A program made the translations under genes and the position numbers. From positions 1 through 64,000 of the forward strand of contig DASUYB010000105.1 in NCBI GenBank assembly GCA_036377595.1: DNA of 64,000 bases, written 5' to 3'. Below, piece after piece: positions 1 to 8,057 of this stretch (the first letter of the stretch is position 1; every line of letters starts with the position of its first letter). This DNA is from Longimicrobium sp. GTDB taxonomy: Bacteria; Gemmatimonadota; Gemmatimonadetes; Longimicrobiales; Longimicrobiaceae. Under the pieces are notes generated by a model that ran no database searches, had not been told where the DNA came from, and worked only from the letters and a program-made list of their open reading frames with translations.

Positions 1-1
1 C

Positions 2-124
2 GAGCAGGCATCCGACCTGCCGAAGGGGCACCGCTACCGCAAGCGAACCCCCGCAATGGCCATCGGGCTGAGCGGCCACGTCTGGACCTGGGAGGAATTC
101 CTGACTCGGAGAATTCATCACTGA
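2..124 (+). CDS. C-terminal end of an IS-type transposase (5' end outside window)
   Basis: The frame is open from the first bases and stops at 122-124. The visible peptide contains RTPAMAIGLSGHVWTW, resembling the tail of IS1-like and related DDE transposases, where a TPAMxxGLxxHVW segment follows the catalytic domain. Only about 40 residues can be seen, so the catalytic residues and the terminal inverted repeats cannot be judged. It may be a whole element cut by the window edge or a remnant. Recognition rests on one short motif. Confidence 0.5.
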   Translation, partial: EQASDLPKGHRYRKRTPAMAIGLSGHVWTWEEFLTRRIHH

Positions 125-142
125 TGAGTAGAGTCACTACCT

Positions 143-262
143 ATAGATCCTTCGGCCTGCAAACGCTTGCGCAGACGCTGATTACGGTCTGACCGGCCTC
201 AGGATGACGTCAGCGGGCGATCAATCAAGATTCCCGGATTTCGGTCGGCCTCAGGACGAGCC
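143..262. repeat. Dispersed CCTCAGGATGAC / AGATCCTTCGG repeat; otherwise empty gap 125-444
   Basis: The gap between the transposase remnant and lepB holds the repeat words AGATCCTTCGG (about 145) and GGCCTCAGGATGACGTC (about 195), with a partial second copy near 245. The same two words recur at 14919-15113, 17006-17180 and 20907-20988. No gene is supported in this gap. Confidence 0.5.
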
Positions 263-444
263 AGCGCGGGGGATAATGATCAGCGTCCGATCCTGCATAT
301 CTTGCCCCTATCTCCCTGCCACGGCGAAACTTTCGGCTTGGCGCGGCGTACTGGACCGGGCCGGCGGCTTGTGCGCACCTGCCGTCCGGCGGATATTCGT
401 TCGGCCCCGCCCCACCCTCCCGGCGGGCCGCATCCACCGCATGC

Positions 445-1269
445 GTGAGCACAGTGTCGACCTCTCAGACCCGGGCCGCGGCGCGCTCCAAGGCCACCGC
501 CAAGGACAAGCCGGACGCGAAGAAGAAGAACGAGGCGCTCGAGTGGGCCAAGTCCATCGGCGCCGCCATCGTGCTCTTCCTGGTCATCCGCACCTTCCTG
601 ATCCAGGCGTACTCCATCCCCTCCAACAGCATGGAGCAGACGCTGCTGGTGGGTGACTACCTGATGGCCAACAACGCCGTCTTCGGCGCGCACATTCCGT
701 TCACCGGGTGGCGCGTTCCGGGCTTCCGCGACCCGCGCCACGGCGAGATCGTCGTCTTCCGCCCCACCTACAACCACCCCGAGGAAGACGTGGTCAAGCG
801 GGTGATCGGCATCCCCGGCGACACCCTGCAGGGGCGCGACGGCGCGGTCTATCGCAACGGCAGGAAGCTCGACGAGCCGTACGTGCAGCGCTCCGGCACC
901 CCCGACGCCGAGATCGGCTTCGATGGGCGCGTGGGCGTGCCGCCCGAGGTCATCCCCGAGCGCTACGGCTACCACAACCATCTCCCGGCGCTCGTCTCCT
1001 CCGTCGACAAGCCCGGCTATCACCCCACGCGCGACAACTGGGGCCCCGTCGTCGTCCCCCCGAACAGCTACTGGGTGATGGGCGACAACCGCGACGAGTC
1101 GCTGGACTCGCGCTTCATGGGCTTCATCCCGCGCCAGGTGATCCGCGGCAAGCCGCTGTTCATCTACTTCAGCGTCGACCCCGAGAAGGATTCGCCCTTC
1201 CCGCACTTCCTGACGGCGGCGCGGTGGGGCCGCATCGGCTCGGCGATCCACGCCTGCTGCTCGCGGTAG
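445..1269 (+). CDS. lepB: Signal peptidase I
   Basis: Type I signal peptidase, which cleaves signal peptides from exported proteins at the outer face of the inner membrane. It is 274 residues with a charged cytoplasmic N-terminus rich in Lys, one membrane helix at about residues 36-56, then the catalytic boxes. SNSM carries the nucleophile Ser62, VVKRVIGIPGD carries the general base Lys118, and GDNRDESLDSR is the conserved box E. The GTG at 445 is the best in-frame start; a second GTG lies at 454 and no strong Shine-Dalgarno sequence is visible for either. The gene ends one base before the P450 start, so the two are probably cotranscribed. Family assignment is secure; the start is less so. 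Confidence 0.95.
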   Translation: MSTVSTSQTRAAARSKATAKDKPDAKKKNEALEWAKSIGAAIVLFLVIRTFLIQAYSIPSNSMEQTLLVGDYLMANNAVFGAHIPFTGWRVPGFRDPRHGEIVVFRPTYNHPEEDVVKRVIGIPGDTLQGRDGAVYRNGRKLDEPYVQRSGTPDAEIGFDGRVGVPPEVIPERYGYHNHLPALVSSVDKPGYHPTRDNWGPVVVPPNSYWVMGDNRDESLDSRFMGFIPRQVIRGKPLFIYFSVDPEKDSPFPHFLTAARWGRIGSAIHACCSR

Positions 1270-1270
1270 C

Positions 1271-2686
1271 ATGACGGGGAGCGGGAGCGCGCCGCGCGCG
1301 GGATCCGGCGCCGCGCTCCTGCTTCCCGAGCCGCCGGGCCCGCCCACGCGCGGCCTCCCCTTCGCGCACCTCGCGCGCTTCCGCCGCGATCCCCTCGCCT
1401 TCCTCGAGAGCGTCCACCGCCGCTACGGTGACGTGGCGCGCTTCCGCTTCGGCCCGCGCCGGCTCTATCTCCTGGCGCACCCCGACCTGGTCCGCGACGT
1501 CCTGGTCACCCAGCACCGCAACTTCATCAAGAGCAAGGCGCTGCAGCGCGCCCGCGTGGTACTCGGCGAAGGGCTGCTGACCAGCGAGGGCGAGCATCAC
1601 CTGCGGCAGCGGCGTCTGGCGCAGCCCGCCTTCCACCGCGAGCGCATCGCCGCGCTGGGCGAGACGATGGTGGGCTACGCCGCGCGGATGGCGGAGGGCT
1701 GGATCTCCGGACGGGAGATGGAGGTGACGCGGGAGATGAACCGGCTGACGCTGGCCATCGCCGGGAAGACGCTCTTCGGCGCGGACGTGGAGGCCGAGGC
1801 GGACGAGATCGGCGGCGCGCTGACCACGGCGCTGGAGGCGTTCAAGCGGTTGACCAATCCCCTCGGCCCCCTCCTCGACCGCCTGCCGCTCCCCACCACC
1901 ATCCGGGTGAAGCGGGCCGCGGCGCGGCTCGACGCCACCATCTTCCGCATGATCGACGAGCGGCGCCGCGGCGGCGAGGACCGCGGCGACCTGCTGTCCA
2001 TGCTCCTGGCCGCGCGCGACGAGGAGGGCGACGGCGGAGGGATGACGGACACGCAGCTCCGCGACGAGGCGCTGACCCTCTTCCTCGCCGGCCACGAAAC
2101 CACGGCGAACGCGCTCGCCTGGACCTGGCACCTCCTCGCGCTCCATCCCGGCGCCGAGACGCGCCTCCACGCGGAGCTGGACAGCGTCCTCGCCGGCCGG
2201 GATCCGAGTGTGGAGGATCTGCCGCGGCTGCCGTACACGCGCGCCATGCTGGCCGAGTCGATGCGGCTCTACCCGCCCGCGTGGACCATCGGGCGCGAGC
2301 CGCTGGAGGCGTTCGAGGCAGGGGGATACCGCATCCGCGCGGGCTCGGTGGTGCTGGTGAGCCCGTGGATCACGCACCGCGACCCGCGCTGGTGGGCGGA
2401 GCCGGAGCGCTTCGATCCGGGGAGATGGACGCCGGAGATGGAGGCCGAGCGGGCGCGCTTCGCCTACTTCCCGTTCGGCGGCGGCCCGCGCAAGTGCATC
2501 GGCGAGGGGTTCGCGTGGACGGAGGGGATCCTGGTGCTGGCGACCGTCGCCCGGCGCTGGCGCCTGCGCCACGCGCCGGACGCGGAGGTCGGCCGCCAGC
2601 CGCTCATCACCCTCCGCCCCACGGGGCTGCGGATGATCGCGGAGCCGCGTCAGCCGTCCGCCGCTTCATCCTCCCGCTCGCCGTAG
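1271..2686 (+). CDS. Cytochrome P450
   Basis: Haem-thiolate monooxygenase of 471 residues with no membrane anchor, so probably soluble. The I-helix oxygen-activation motif AGHETT, the K-helix ExxR (ESMRLYPPAW) and the haem loop FGGGPRKCIGEG are all present; the haem ligand is Cys409. The substrate cannot be told from sequence, and no ferredoxin or ferredoxin reductase gene is adjacent, so electrons must come from elsewhere. It starts one base after lepB stops. Its 3' end overlaps the convergent gene on the other strand by 37 bases. Confidence 0.95.
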   Translation: MTGSGSAPRAGSGAALLLPEPPGPPTRGLPFAHLARFRRDPLAFLESVHRRYGDVARFRFGPRRLYLLAHPDLVRDVLVTQHRNFIKSKALQRARVVLGEGLLTSEGEHHLRQRRLAQPAFHRERIAALGETMVGYAARMAEGWISGREMEVTREMNRLTLAIAGKTLFGADVEAEADEIGGALTTALEAFKRLTNPLGPLLDRLPLPTTIRVKRAAARLDATIFRMIDERRRGGEDRGDLLSMLLAARDEEGDGGGMTDTQLRDEALTLFLAGHETTANALAWTWHLLALHPGAETRLHAELDSVLAGRDPSVEDLPRLPYTRAMLAESMRLYPPAWTIGREPLEAFEAGGYRIRAGSVVLVSPWITHRDPRWWAEPERFDPGRWTPEMEAERARFAYFPFGGGPRKCIGEGFAWTEGILVLATVARRWRLRHAPDAEVGRQPLITLRPTGLRMIAEPRQPSAASSSRSP

Positions 2687-3393
2687 TCGATCGACGACTG
2701 CAGCACCTCGGGGCGCCGGCCGCTGAACAGCGCGCCGAGCTGCTCCCACCCGCCGCGCCGCCGCACCAGCACCACGGCGACGTCCACGTCGTCGTCCCAC
2801 ACCCCGTCCACGTAGAGGAAGTGCACGTCGCCGAGCCGGTCCGGCAACGGCACGCCGATCTCCTCGCCGTCGATTGTGACGGTGATCCGGCCGCCGCGCT
2901 CGAACTCGTCGCGGCCGATCTCGCGCTCCACGAACAGGTCGCCGTCGACCTCCCACGCATGGTCGGAGACGGGCTCGCCTGCGCGGTAGAAGAACGGCTC
3001 GAAGTCGCGGCCGTCGCGGCGCTTCAGGTTCTCGTCCTCGGCCCAGTCCAGCTCCTCCAGCGCGTCCTCGCCCGCCGCCGATTCGCGGTGGTGGCGGATC
3101 TCGTGGGTGATGGTCTCCCACAGCTCCGCCTCCCAGTCGAAGTCCGGGTCGATCCTGGCCAGCTCGCGGAACGAACCGTGGTACAGGTGCACGCCCGAGC
3201 GGATCTCGTCGGGCCGGGCGCCGCCGGGGTCGTACTCGCCGGTGGCGCACTCGCCCAGCGTCCACACGTCGCGCATGGTGGGGTGCGGCACCGCCCGCCG
3301 CTCGACCGCGACGTACTCCACCCCGTGCCGCAGCTCCGCCGGGATCGCATCGAAGATCTCCCGCGCCCGCCGCTCGAACCGCTTGAAGTCCAT
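2650..3393 (-). CDS. Zincin-like putative metallopeptidase-fold protein
   Basis: Protein of 247 residues without a signal peptide. Residues 1-110 resemble the zincin-like family (DUF1025/Zincin_1 type): the opening FKRFERRAREIFDAIP is typical, and ITHEIRHHRE near residue 97 supplies an HExxH zinc site. The C-terminal half (about 120-247) is acidic and not recognised; it may bind a partner or substrate. Known relatives lack an established substrate, so proteolysis is not claimed. The gene converges on the P450 gene and overlaps its last 37 bases. Confidence 0.65.
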   Translation of the reverse strand: MDFKRFERRAREIFDAIPAELRHGVEYVAVERRAVPHPTMRDVWTLGECATGEYDPGGARPDEIRSGVHLYHGSFRELARIDPDFDWEAELWETITHEIRHHRESAAGEDALEELDWAEDENLKRRDGRDFEPFFYRAGEPVSDHAWEVDGDLFVEREIGRDEFERGGRITVTIDGEEIGVPLPDRLGDVHFLYVDGVWDDDVDVAVVLVRRRGGWEQLGALFSGRRPEVLQSSIDYGEREDEAADG

Positions 3394-3472
3394 CGCCGAT
3401 CACCGGGTGAAATCAAGGCGGTGAAGCACACCGCCACCCCGTAACCATCGCGGGCCAAGGGCGAAAACGTCA

Positions 3473-3500
3473 ACGACCGCTCCGGGTCCGGAGCGGTCGT
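3473..3500 (-). terminator. Intrinsic terminator after the PIN module
   Basis: Perfect 13-base arms (ACGACCGCTCCGG and its complement) with a 2-base loop. On the minus strand they are followed shortly by TTTTCG. The position, just after the small gene at 3546-3728, fits a terminator for the toxin-antitoxin-like operon. Confidence 0.6.
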
Positions 3501-3545
3501 CAAGCCGCTTGAATGGATGAGGTTGGGGCCCCACGCCTCTCCTAC

Positions 3546-3728
3546 TTACGAGCGCAAGGTGGCTCCCGACGCGTCCGGCGGGGGCACCAGTCGATCCGCG
3601 AACTGCTTCTGGTACTCCATGTAGTGCTCCACGAGCCGCTTGGGATCGTTGCCGTGCCGCGCGGCGATCTGGCGGCGGATCCGCCGGATCTCATCCACCA
3701 CGGGATCGGAGCAGTCGGTCGCCTTCAT
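3546..3728 (-). CDS. Small protein, paralogue of the PIN-module partner
   Basis: A 60-residue protein starting at the ATG complementary to 3726-3728, with GCGAGGG upstream as a plausible ribosome binding site. Its VDEIRRIRRQIAARHGND...YMEYQ segment matches the neighbouring 64-residue protein (EIWEIRRRIAEEFGHD...LLELQ). Both follow the pattern of short proteins encoded beside PIN-domain toxins. The open frame extends further upstream, but that extension is not conserved with the paralogue, so the shorter start is chosen. It is probably an antitoxin or its duplicate; function is inferred from position. Confidence 0.6.
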   Translation of the reverse strand: MKATDCSDPVVDEIRRIRRQIAARHGNDPKRLVEHYMEYQKQFADRLVPPPDASGATLRS

Positions 3729-3822
3729 GGGACCCTCGCCAGCATTTTTCAGGAGTGGCAGAGTCGGCACCTGCGTGCACCAAGGTGCTGTGAATGCAGC
3801 TGCTCGAAGGGCGACAATCCTC

Positions 3823-4017
3823 TCAAGCAGCAGGATTCTTCCGCTTCCGATCGAGTTCTTCCTTCGTGATGACCAGGTCGCGTAGCTCCGGAGAGTTCTG
3901 CAGCTCCAGCAGGTAGGCATAGTACTTATCGCGGTCGTGTCCGAACTCCTCCGCGATTCGGCGGCGGATTTCCCAGATCTCCTTCAGCGGAGCATCGGGA
4001 TCGTTTTCGTCAATCAT
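3823..4017 (-). CDS. Putative antitoxin paired with the PIN toxin
   Basis: A 64-residue, highly charged, probably helical protein. It begins inside the end of the PIN gene (8-base overlap), so translation is likely coupled. The core EIWEIRRRIAEEFGHDRDKYYAYL is of the type found in short proteins next to PIN-domain ribonucleases. A KRK-rich tail ends the protein. In this arrangement the toxin gene precedes the antitoxin gene, which is the reverse of classic VapBC. The role is inferred from context and length. Confidence 0.7.
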   Translation of the reverse strand: MIDENDPDAPLKEIWEIRRRIAEEFGHDRDKYYAYLLELQNSPELRDLVITKEELDRKRKNPAA

Positions 4018-4492
4018 CGCGTCCTCCCATCAGCGCTCGCGGGGTCACGATCGTCGGGACTGCCAAGCCCAGCTTTGTGTTCACACGCCGGACGTGTTGA
4101 AATTTGTTCGCGTTCGCGAGGTGTCGGTAGTCCCACGTAACCAGGTAGTCGCATGCGTAGTACGATGCGAACGCGAGGTGAAGCGCATCGCCGTCGCGGA
4201 CAGCGGGCATGAGCTTCTGCGCGATGTAGGTGTCTTCGATCCCCCTGAGTCGCGGTACGAGGGGAAGGAGCCGGATTTGCCGAAGAAACTGAATCCAATC
4301 ACCCTGACGATGATCGGGCCCGCGGAAAATCTCTCCCCACACGGTCACGCTCGTTACGAGCTCGTATCGAGCGGGCGCGATGTCCCACCAGGCTCGCGTC
4401 CAATGGCGCTGCGCGACGATTTCCGGCGCCTGCCGCTCATCGAAGTAGAAGCTCGGGATTGTGGTCTCGACATAGACGCGAGGTCTGCTCAT
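4010..4492 (-). CDS. PIN-domain protein, VapC-like toxin
   Basis: A 160-residue PIN domain, a fold that usually cuts RNA using Mg and a cluster of acidic residues. VYVETTIPSFYF holds the first acidic position (Glu instead of the usual Asp, as in a known PIN subgroup). WGEIFRG gives the central Glu, DGDALHLAF the third acidic pair, and VTWDYRHLAN the last Asp. The small partner gene overlaps its stop codon. A promoter-like pair of boxes lies directly before the start codon. RNA cleavage is a family expectation, not visible here. Confidence 0.85.
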   Translation of the reverse strand: MSRPRVYVETTIPSFYFDERQAPEIVAQRHWTRAWWDIAPARYELVTSVTVWGEIFRGPDHRQGDWIQFLRQIRLLPLVPRLRGIEDTYIAQKLMPAVRDGDALHLAFASYYACDYLVTWDYRHLANANKFQHVRRVNTKLGLAVPTIVTPRALMGGRDD

Positions 4493-4498
4493 CCAAAG

Positions 4499-4527
4499 AA
4501 TCTACTTGCACCACCAGCAGAAATCAA
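4499..4527 (-). promoter_or_regulatory. Candidate promoter of the PIN module
   Basis: On the minus strand TTGATT (-35) is followed after 17 bases by TAGATT (-10), which ends six bases before the ATG of the PIN gene. If real, the transcript would begin at or near the start codon and be leaderless. The surrounding stretch (about 4500-4620) is markedly lower in GC than its neighbours. Confidence 0.4.
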
Positions 4528-4660
4528 CATTGTTTACGATGGCGAAATGGGGATGGAACGTAGACTTCTCACTTGTAGATAAACAGAGAAGTCAGCACGG
4601 TTTGGTGAATTACGCAGGTGAGGGGAGTCGCGTCGCGCTGGTGTCACCGATGGCGAAAAA

Positions 4661-4690
4661 CGGGCGGGGTAGCGCGCAGCACCCCGCCCG
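4661..4690 (-). terminator. Intrinsic terminator after the propeller gene
   Basis: Perfect 10-base arms CGGGCGGGGT / ACCCCGCCCG separated by 10 bases. On the minus strand they are followed directly by TTTTTCG. It lies 30 bases after the stop codon of the large minus-strand gene. Confidence 0.85.
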
Positions 4691-4719
4691 TTCGTTTCGA
4701 TCCCCCGCCGGCCGACGCC

Positions 4720-7392
4720 CTACCGCGTCTCCAGCCCAGGCAGGATGTCGACGTGCACCTTCTGCGTCTCCTTCACGCTGCCGTAGGTGAGGGTGACGGT
4801 GTAGTCGCCGGTGCGGACGAAGCGCTGGCCCTCGCCACCGTACTCGGTCAGCAGGTCCTTACTCTGCTTCAGGTCCCAGTTGATGCGGTTCAGCCCCGGC
4901 ACTCCCGGCGCGGTGATGTTGGCCACCGTCGCGCCCGCCGCGTCGGTCACGCTGATCTTCACCTCGTCGCCCGTCAGCCGGCGGATGTAGTAGGTGATCA
5001 GCGCGCCGGCAGGTGGGTTGGCGCCGCGGAACACCCCGTTGCCTCCGCTGTCCGCCCATCCCGGGAACGGCTCGAACCCCGTGGCCGGGCGGATGGGGAA
5101 GAGCACCGCGTCCTTCCCCCGCGCCGTGTCGCCCAGCATCTCCAGCGCGCGGATGTCGTCGATCACGTACAGCGAGCGGCCGTGCGTGGCGGCCACCAAG
5201 TCCAGGTCGCGCGGGTGGATGAGGATGTCGTCCACCGCCACCGTCGGCAGGTCGCCGATCCTCCGCCACGTCCGCCCGCGGTCGAGCGAGGCGAAGAGCC
5301 CGAACTCCGTCCCCGCGAAGAGCAGGCTGGGGTTGTTGACGTCCTCGCGCAGCACCTTCACCGGGCCGTCGGGCGGGAGGTTGCCGGCCACGCTCTCCCA
5401 CGTCCGCCCCCCGTCCGCCGTACGGTACGCCAGCGGCGCGAACTTCCCGCTGCGGTGCGCATCGACCGCCAGATAGGCGACCCGTGCGTCGAAGTGGCCC
5501 GGCTCCACGCGGCTGATCCACTCGCCGCGCACCGCCGCGGGAAGGTTGCGGGTGAGGTCGGTCCAGTGCGCGCCCTCGTCCTCCGTCATCCACAGCCTGC
5601 CGTCGTCCGTCCCCGCCCACAGCAGGCCGCGGCGAAGCGGGCTCTCGGCGAGCGTGTAGACCACGCCGTAGCTCTCCGCGCCGCTGCCGGTGGTCTGGAT
5701 GCGCTCGAGGATCTGCGCGGAGAGATCGGGCGAGATCGCGCGCCAGGTCTCGCCGTTGTCCGTCAGCCGGAAGACGCGGTTGCCGGCCAGGTAGGCGACG
5801 CCGGGCGTGTGGCGGCTGGGGATCAGCGGCGAGTTCCAGTGGAAGCGGAAGCCCGTCTGCCCCTCGGCCGGCTCGGGACGCAGCCCCTTCACCGCGCCGC
5901 TGCGCAGGTCGAAGCGGTGCACGTAGCCCTGCTGCGATTCGGCGAAGACGACGTTGGGGTTCTGCGCGTCGAAGAAGCAGTAGAAGCCGTCGCCGCCCTG
6001 GATGTTGATCCAGTCGGCGTTGGCGATCCCCTCCTTGCTGCGCGTCTGGCTGGGGCCTACCCAGTTCAGGTTGTCCTGCAGCCCCCCGCAGATCCGGTAC
6101 GGCCGCGAGGAGTCTGCCTGGATGCGGTAGAACTCGCCCGCCGCGAAGCGGTTCATGAAGTCCCACCCCTCGCCCTTCTTGTAGCTCTGGTAGATGCCGC
6201 CGTCGGTGCCCAGCAGCAGGCGATTGGTGTTGCGGGGATCGATCGCCAGCGCGTGGTTGTCGGCGTGCACGTTCTTGAACAGGTCCTCGCGCCAGGTGCG
6301 GCCGCCGTCGTCGGAGACGTGCAGCATGAACCCGAGCACGTACACGCGCCTGTCGTTCTCCGGGTCCACGCGGATCTGCGAGAAGTAGAAGGGACGGGGA
6401 TTCAGGTTGCTCATCCGCGTCCAGTGCTCGCCGCCGTCGTCCGAGCGGAAGACGCCGCCGCTCTTGCTGTGCACGTCGTCGATGTTGCTCGTCCCCGAGG
6501 CGTCGCTCTGGACGACGGCGTAGAGGATGCGCGGGTCCTTGGCGTAGACCGAGAGCCCGATCCGCCCCGTTCCCGTCGGAAGTCCCGCGGTCAGCTTGCG
6601 CCACGTCTGGCCACCGTCGGTGGACTTGAAGATGCCGCCCAGGTCACGCCCGTCGGTGGCGTCCGGGCCCGCGGCGAACGACCACGGCGTGCGCCGCCGC
6701 GCGTAAAGCGCCGCGTACAGCACGTTCGGGTTCTTTGGGTCGACGGCGATGTCGCCGCAGCCGACGCGGTCCTGGTACGGCGCGGGCGCGGAGAGCGTCT
6801 TGCGCCACGTCGCGCCCGCATCCGTCGTGCGGTAGCACCCGCGCTCGCCCGGCGTCCACACGTCACCCGTGGCGGCGACCCACGCGGTGCGGGGATCGGT
6901 GGGGTGGACGACCACGCGGTTGATCATCCGCGTCGGCGCGAGGCCCACGCTGCGCCAGGTCGCGCCCGCATCGGTGGAGCGGTAGACGCCGGCGCCCCAG
7001 CTCACGCTGTTGCGGTCGTTGGCCTCACCGGTGCCGACCCAGATCACCTTGGGGTCGGAGGGGGAGACGGCGATGTCGCCGATGGCGGCCACGCGCTCGT
7101 GCTCGAAGATCGCCGACCAGGTGGCGCCGTTGTCGGTGGTCTTCATGATCCCGCCCGTGCCGAGCCCCACGTAGAAGGTGAAGGGATCGCTCGGATCGAG
7201 CTCCACGTCCGACACGCGACCGCCCATCACCGCCGGGCCGATGCTGCGGGCGCGCAGCGCGGGCACCAGCAGCGTGGAATCGAACGGCGCGCGGAACGGC
7301 GGCAGCCCACGTGGCTCGCCCCGCTGCTGCGCGGCCGCGGGGGACGTGAGGAGCGCTGCGGCGGCGAGCGGGACGAAAATCCTCCGGTTCAT
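4720..7392 (-). CDS. Secreted BNR/Asp-box propeller protein (VPS10/sortilin-like)
   Basis: Large exported protein of 890 residues from the chosen ATG, which begins a clear signal peptide (MNRRIFVPLAAAALL...AAAQ). The open frame extends 68 codons further upstream, but that part is repeat-derived. At least ten Asp-box motifs of the form [ST]xDxGxTW are spread along the chain (for example TTDNGATW, STDGGQTW, SDDGGRTW, TADGGRTW), marking a many-bladed beta-propeller of the sortilin/VPS10 or BNR type often annotated as glycosyl hydrolase. The last 130 residues form a beta-rich C-terminal domain. No sialidase active site can be confirmed, so a catalytic role is uncertain; binding or carbohydrate processing outside the cytoplasm is likely. 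Confidence 0.85.
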   Translation of the reverse strand: MNRRIFVPLAAAALLTSPAAAQQRGEPRGLPPFRAPFDSTLLVPALRARSIGPAVMGGRVSDVELDPSDPFTFYVGLGTGGIMKTTDNGATWSAIFEHERVAAIGDIAVSPSDPKVIWVGTGEANDRNSVSWGAGVYRSTDAGATWRSVGLAPTRMINRVVVHPTDPRTAWVAATGDVWTPGERGCYRTTDAGATWRKTLSAPAPYQDRVGCGDIAVDPKNPNVLYAALYARRRTPWSFAAGPDATDGRDLGGIFKSTDGGQTWRKLTAGLPTGTGRIGLSVYAKDPRILYAVVQSDASGTSNIDDVHSKSGGVFRSDDGGEHWTRMSNLNPRPFYFSQIRVDPENDRRVYVLGFMLHVSDDGGRTWREDLFKNVHADNHALAIDPRNTNRLLLGTDGGIYQSYKKGEGWDFMNRFAAGEFYRIQADSSRPYRICGGLQDNLNWVGPSQTRSKEGIANADWINIQGGDGFYCFFDAQNPNVVFAESQQGYVHRFDLRSGAVKGLRPEPAEGQTGFRFHWNSPLIPSRHTPGVAYLAGNRVFRLTDNGETWRAISPDLSAQILERIQTTGSGAESYGVVYTLAESPLRRGLLWAGTDDGRLWMTEDEGAHWTDLTRNLPAAVRGEWISRVEPGHFDARVAYLAVDAHRSGKFAPLAYRTADGGRTWESVAGNLPPDGPVKVLREDVNNPSLLFAGTEFGLFASLDRGRTWRRIGDLPTVAVDDILIHPRDLDLVAATHGRSLYVIDDIRALEMLGDTARGKDAVLFPIRPATGFEPFPGWADSGGNGVFRGANPPAGALITYYIRRLTGDEVKISVTDAAGATVANITAPGVPGLNRINWDLKQSKDLLTEYGGEGQRFVRTGDYTVTLTYGSVKETQKVHVDILPGLETR

Positions 7393-7505
7393 GAGACGGG
7401 ACTCGGCTGGTTGGAGGGATCGCCGGAGATCGCGGGGTGGTGGGAGCCGCGACGGGGGGTGCCTACGATAAAGCGCAATTCGTGGGGAATCAATTCGCGG
7501 GGAAT

Positions 7506-7596
7506 GTGCGTGAGTGCGGAAGTGCATGAGTGCGCGGGATCGTCGCGCTGATGCTGATCCCGCGCGGCGATCCAGCGCACTTCCGCACTTACGCAC
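7506..7596. repeat. Nested inverted repeat
   Basis: Outer arms GTGCGTGAGTGCGGAAGTGC (7506-7525) and its complement at 7577-7596 with one mismatch. Inner arms GCGCGGGATC (7532-7541) and GATCCCGCGC (7556-7565) are perfect. The outer arms are built from a TGCGTGAG/AGTGCGGAAGTGC word that continues past 7596. It sits between two minus-strand genes and could fold into a large cruciform or RNA hairpin. Confidence 0.75.
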
Positions 7597-7896
7597 TCAC
7601 GCACTTCCGCCGTCGTCTCTCGCCGCCTCGATCTCCCTCAGCAGCTCGTCGTCCGGCAGCGACTCCTCCCAGCCGCCAGGAAGCCGCAGCTCCACCGACT
7701 TCGCGCCACCGCTGGGCGTGCAAACCACGCGAAATCGCTCGCCCGCGCCGTCGGCTTTCGCCGCCTCGCCGCCGTTGCCGTCCGGCGAGAGGCCGGCGTA
7801 GGCTTCCACGCAGCTCCAGCGAACTCCTTGCTGATCCGTCACTTCGCGCACCACTCGCATCTCCCGTGAAAAGGGTCGATCGGTCGCGCGGGCCAT
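7597..7896 (-). CDS. Small conserved-looking hypothetical protein
   Basis: A 99-residue soluble protein. The segment REVTDQQGVRWSCVEAYAGL, then RFRVVCTPSGGAKSVELRLPGGW and an acidic end with LPDDELLREI, looks like a compact beta domain. I have the impression that similar small proteins occur in Gemmatimonadota, but I cannot confirm this. An internal ATG at 7860 is an alternative start just before the conserved-looking part. No function can be assigned. Confidence 0.55.
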   Translation of the reverse strand: MARATDRPFSREMRVVREVTDQQGVRWSCVEAYAGLSPDGNGGEAAKADGAGERFRVVCTPSGGAKSVELRLPGGWEESLPDDELLREIEAARDDGGSA

Positions 7897-8020
7897 GCGA
7901 GATGCAGGCCGGACGAACGGGACGCGGCACGTTATCCGCGAAAATCAACAAGTAGACACTTGCAGGCGCGTGTTCCGGCTCATAAGCTACCCAGTGTATT
8001 TATCTTGGCGGTTCACATGG

Positions 8021-8040
8021 TAAACGCCACCGGGCGTTTA
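8021..8040. promoter_or_regulatory. Operator-like inverted repeat upstream of HTH gene
   Basis: TAAACGCC and GGCGTTTA form perfect 8-base arms around ACCG, 18 bases before the ATG of the gene at 8058. The position and size suit a repressor site or a short hairpin in the leader. Confidence 0.35.
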
Positions 8041-8057
8041 CGGACGGGCGGGCCTGA

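Noticed and set aside
445-2686. lepB and P450 considered as parts of a biosynthetic cluster
   Set aside because: No other biosynthetic enzyme is adjacent, and signal peptidase is a housekeeping gene.
4720-7392. Propeller protein considered as a sialidase
   Set aside because: Asp-boxes are plentiful, but no Arg triad or FRIP-type motif can be seen, so only the fold is claimed.
4618-7551. Long plus-strand open frame of about 980 codons opposite the propeller gene
   Set aside because: It mirrors the minus-strand gene in a high-GC region, is Arg/Ala/His rich without domains, and lacks a start signal. The minus strand has a signal peptide, Asp-box repeats and a terminator.
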